Shown here one piece after another: positions 5,439 through 5,752 of a stretch of 5,752 nt of DNA. This stretch comes from JABABD01 sp965530995 (lineage in GTDB: Bacteria; Bacteroidota; Bacteroidia; Flavobacteriales; Flavobacteriaceae), in NCBI GenBank assembly GCA_965530995.1, contig CBESOB010000183.1, positions 1 to 5,752 of the forward strand. The letters are read 5' to 3'. The notes under the pieces were generated by a model, which was not told the DNA's origin, did no database searches, and saw nothing but the letters and a program-made list of their open reading frames with translations. Positions within the stretch are counted from its first letter, which is position 1. Each line of letters starts with the position of its first letter. Made by a program: the position numbers and the translations under genes.

Positions 5439-5752
5439 GATCAACTGGTAACTTCCCGTATTTTCTCGTGTCTTCTTTGGAAAGCACCCTGAATTCCTTA
5501 GCCTTCGGAAAATCCTCTAGAATAGGCTCTAGCTCCTTTGGGAAACCAGTCAATTTCCTTGTTTTGAGGTCAATCCAAGCACCAAAAATCTCACCATGAG
5601 CAAGATTCTTTCCATGTTTATCATAAAAATTATGTACAAACTCAAAAAAACCACCATCTTCACTTAAGCCCGTGACTTCTAAACTGACTCTAATGGGTTC
5701 TCCTTGAAACACTTCCCTGAAATAATAAATATGTTCGTGAAAAACCACAGGC
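5431..5752 (-). CDS. Hotdog-fold acyl-CoA thioesterase, C-terminal part (5' end outside window)
   Basis: The minus strand is open from the window edge to TGA at 5433-5431, giving about 107 visible residues. The visible reading VVFHEHIYYFREVFQGEPIR resembles the second and third strands of 4-hydroxybenzoyl-CoA thioesterase-like hotdog proteins. The phrase REVFQGEPIRVSLEV is followed by FFEFVHNFYDKHGKNLAHGEI, the paired strands where family members show an E/Y-F-x-x-x-G-E-P pattern and a late small-residue-rich strand. The C-terminus FRVLSKEDTRKYGKLPVDLT resembles flavobacterial thioesterases of about 160 residues. The catalytic-helix region (the D-x-N/D-x-H stretch near the N-terminus) would lie outside the window, so activity cannot be judged. 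A GTG at 5748 is internal: the frame continues upstream with Pro. The probable role is hydrolysis of an acyl-CoA; the substrate is unknown. Its stop overlaps the acyltransferase gene tail-to-tail by 8 bp. Confidence 0.8.
   Translation of the reverse strand, partial: PVVFHEHIYYFREVFQGEPIRVSLEVTGLSEDGGFFEFVHNFYDKHGKNLAHGEIFGAWIDLKTRKLTGFPKELEPILEDFPKAKEFRVLSKEDTRKYGKLPVDLT

Noticed and set aside
5746..5748. GTG at 5748 as the start of the thioesterase
   Set aside because: The frame remains open to the window edge, and starting here would remove the N-terminal third of the hotdog fold, so the GTG is an internal Val codon.

Overview
The window looks like an ordinary stretch of chromosome from a member of the Bacteroidota, most likely a marine-type Flavobacteriaceae. 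The DNA is AT-rich and Shine-Dalgarno sequences are essentially absent. A near-perfect Bacteroidota promoter (TTTG-N19-TACTTTTG) is present, and the proteins resemble flavobacterial families: an SCSEESS-type lipoprotein with a DUF4163/DUF3298 body, a short CPA1 antiporter, and a thioesterase of the RKYGKLPVDL type. This taxonomic call comes from pattern recognition, not a search.

Layout, left to right. (1) Positions 1-957, minus strand: a PLP-dependent trans-sulfuration enzyme (cystathionine gamma-synthase/lyase), cut off at its C-terminus by the window edge. (2) A 96-bp divergent intergenic region carries back-to-back, overlapping promoters. (3) 1054-1770, plus: a DUF4163/DUF3298 lipoprotein, better started at 1054 than at the upstream ATG at 1030. 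(4) 1754-2998, minus: a CPA1/NhaP-type Na+/H+ antiporter whose 3' end overlaps the lipoprotein gene tail-to-tail by 17 bp. (5) A 61-bp divergent intergenic region. (6) 3060-5438, plus: a tightly overlapped three-gene operon of an ArsC/Spx-like CxxC protein, an EamA (DMT) transporter and a FemAB/GNAT-like acyltransferase with a GTG start. (7) 5431-5752, minus: the C-terminal part of a hotdog-fold acyl-CoA thioesterase, overlapping the operon end by 8 bp; its N-terminus lies beyond the window.

The genes do not form an obvious single pathway. The trans-sulfuration enzyme is a sulfur amino-acid enzyme. The lipoprotein and antiporter concern the envelope and ion homeostasis. The ArsC-like/EamA/FemAB-like trio is translationally coupled and so probably co-expressed, but its shared substrate, if any, is not evident. 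The arrangement is very compact: both tail-to-tail junctions overlap, and no rho-independent terminator is visible. I saw no RNA genes, mobile elements, CRISPR arrays, attachment sites or origins, and no stretch longer than 100 bp lacks a gene. I found no convincing new multi-gene system; the more interesting points are the overlapping divergent promoters, the possibly leaderless operon start, and the ArsC-like protein that lacks part of the arsenate-binding set.
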